A DNA stretch of 7,260 nucleotides from Pseudomonadota bacterium (lineage in GTDB: Bacteria > Pseudomonadota > Alphaproteobacteria > Azospirillales > Azospirillaceae): NCBI GenBank assembly GCA_023412175.1, contig JAEYOB010000256.1, forward strand, positions 1-7,260, given 5' to 3'. The translations under genes and the position numbers were made by a program. Below the pieces are notes generated by a model. That model saw nothing but the letters and a program-made list of their open reading frames with translations, was not told the origin of the DNA and did no database searches. Each line of letters starts with the position of its first letter. Within the stretch, counting starts at the first letter, position 1. Positions 6,832 to 7,260 of the stretch are shown here, piece after piece.

Positions 6832-7056
6832 ATGAGGGCGAGCATCTTCGCATGCGCGGGGCGCATTCCGGGCCTGGGCCCGGTGGTGCGCACCCTGTTC
6901 GACCGGCGCGGCGTGACGGCACTGGAGTACGGTCTGGTGGCCGCGTTGGCAGCGGTGGCGATCATCACGGCGACAGCGTCCTTCGGCACCAGCCTGGACA
7001 GCGTCTTCTCAGCGCTCGGCACCAAGCTGACCAGCACGTCCGAGGGCATCAAGTAG
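6832..7056 (+). CDS. Flp family type IVb prepilin, copy 2
   Basis: This is a second 74-residue Flp prepilin, 39 nt after the first. Residues 24-47 (DRRG, then VTALEYGLVA and the helix) are identical to copy 1, including cleavage after Gly27 and the Glu32-Tyr33 pair. The leader start differs: two cysteine-flanked Ala/Gly residues replace the basic leader residues (Cys8 stands in place of Arg8). The tail differs too, being richer in Ser (SLDSVFSAL, STSEGIK) where copy 1 has Gly/Thr. The exposed tail is the region expected to vary between pilins, so the copies may be a major and a minor pilin or have diverged in surface properties. The two genes most likely share a transcript. The start is unambiguous: AAAGG lies 9 nt upstream of ATG 6832. 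Confidence 0.94.
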   Translation: MRASIFACAGRIPGLGPVVRTLFDRRGVTALEYGLVAALAAVAIITATASFGTSLDSVFSALGTKLTSTSEGIK

Positions 7057-7098
7057 GGAAGAGGACGGCCAAACGGAACGCGGAAACGGAGCCTCGCC

Positions 7099-7260
7099 AT
7101 GACCCCCGCCGACGCGATCCTGCTGGCCGTCACCCCCCTCTATCTCGGCGCGGCGTGTTGCGACCTCGCCTCCCGCATCATTCCCAACAGCGTACCGGCC
7201 GCCCTGCTGGCAGTGGGGATCGGCGCCGCGGCCCTGGCGGACGCGGGTACGCTGTGGACC
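7099..7260 (+). CDS. CpaA/TadV-type prepilin peptidase (A24 family), 3'-partial
   Basis: Only the first 54 codons are in the window, and the frame stays open to the right edge. The protein starts MTPADAILLAVTPLYLGAA, a first membrane helix, followed by CCDLASRIIPNSVP. Asp22 in a D-L-x-x-R-x-I-P-N setting is the first of the two catalytic aspartates of A24 aspartic prepilin peptidases. The second should lie beyond the edge. A second hydrophobic helix follows (about residues 33-50). CpaA/TadV enzymes cut Flp prepilins after the leader glycine, and the gene sits directly behind the two pilins, the usual tad order. ACGGAG at 7086-7091, 7 nt before the ATG, is a good ribosome site. The family call is strong from motif plus context, though only part of the protein is seen. 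Confidence 0.87.
   Translation, partial: MTPADAILLAVTPLYLGAACCDLASRIIPNSVPAALLAVGIGAAALADAGTLWT

Larger units (their letters stand above)
6805..7056 (+). repeat. Copy 2 of a tandem pilin-gene duplication (leader plus gene)
   Basis: This is the partner of 6541-6792. CCCTC at 6805-6809 lies 27 nt before ATG 6832, exactly as in copy 1, and the alignment stays gapless to the stop codon. In the 27-nt leader about 18 positions match. Confidence 0.8.

Noticed and set aside
5949..7133. A 394-codon minus-strand frame with an internal protein repeat
   Set aside because: The repeat is only the antisense image of the duplicated pilin genes, which have the Flp hallmark motif on the + strand.

Overview
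This window comes from a high-GC proteobacterium. The RRG/VTALEYGLVA-type Flp pilins and the Tad locus hint at an alphaproteobacterium (Rhodospirillales or Acetobacteraceae-like), but that placement is tentative. All recognised genes are on the + strand and packed tightly. They form two blocks.

Block 1 (about 1-4950) is an iron/siderophore uptake operon. A TonB-dependent siderophore receptor enters from the left edge and is broken by a one-base frameshift in a G run near 591-595. It is followed by a secreted DUF4198 protein, a small three-helix membrane protein (DUF3649-like), a large PepSY-domain membrane protein related to PiuB/FoxB-type siderophore-iron reductases, and a second small three-helix protein (DUF3325-like). 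Three of the junctions are 4-nt ATGA overlaps or short gaps, which indicates co-transcription and translational coupling. The likely combined role is capture of a ferric siderophore at the outer membrane and its reduction or handling at the inner membrane. No ABC permease or siderophore biosynthesis gene is visible.

Block 2 (about 5056 to the right edge) is the start of a Tad/Flp type IVb pilus locus. It holds a TadD-like lipoprotein with five TPR repeats and an added C-terminal SPOR domain, then a 300-nt AT-richer intergenic region with a nested inverted repeat. Next come two tandem Flp prepilin genes of identical length (74 aa each) that arose by duplication, and the first 54 codons of a CpaA/TadV-type prepilin peptidase that should process them. 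The rest of the tad genes probably lie beyond the right edge.

The points most worth a second look are the frameshifted receptor, the TPR-SPOR fusion placed ahead of the pilins, the gapless 264-bp-period pilin duplication that includes the 5' leader, and the structured intergenic region. I found no RNA genes, insertion sequences or CRISPR arrays, and nothing that clearly amounts to an undescribed system.
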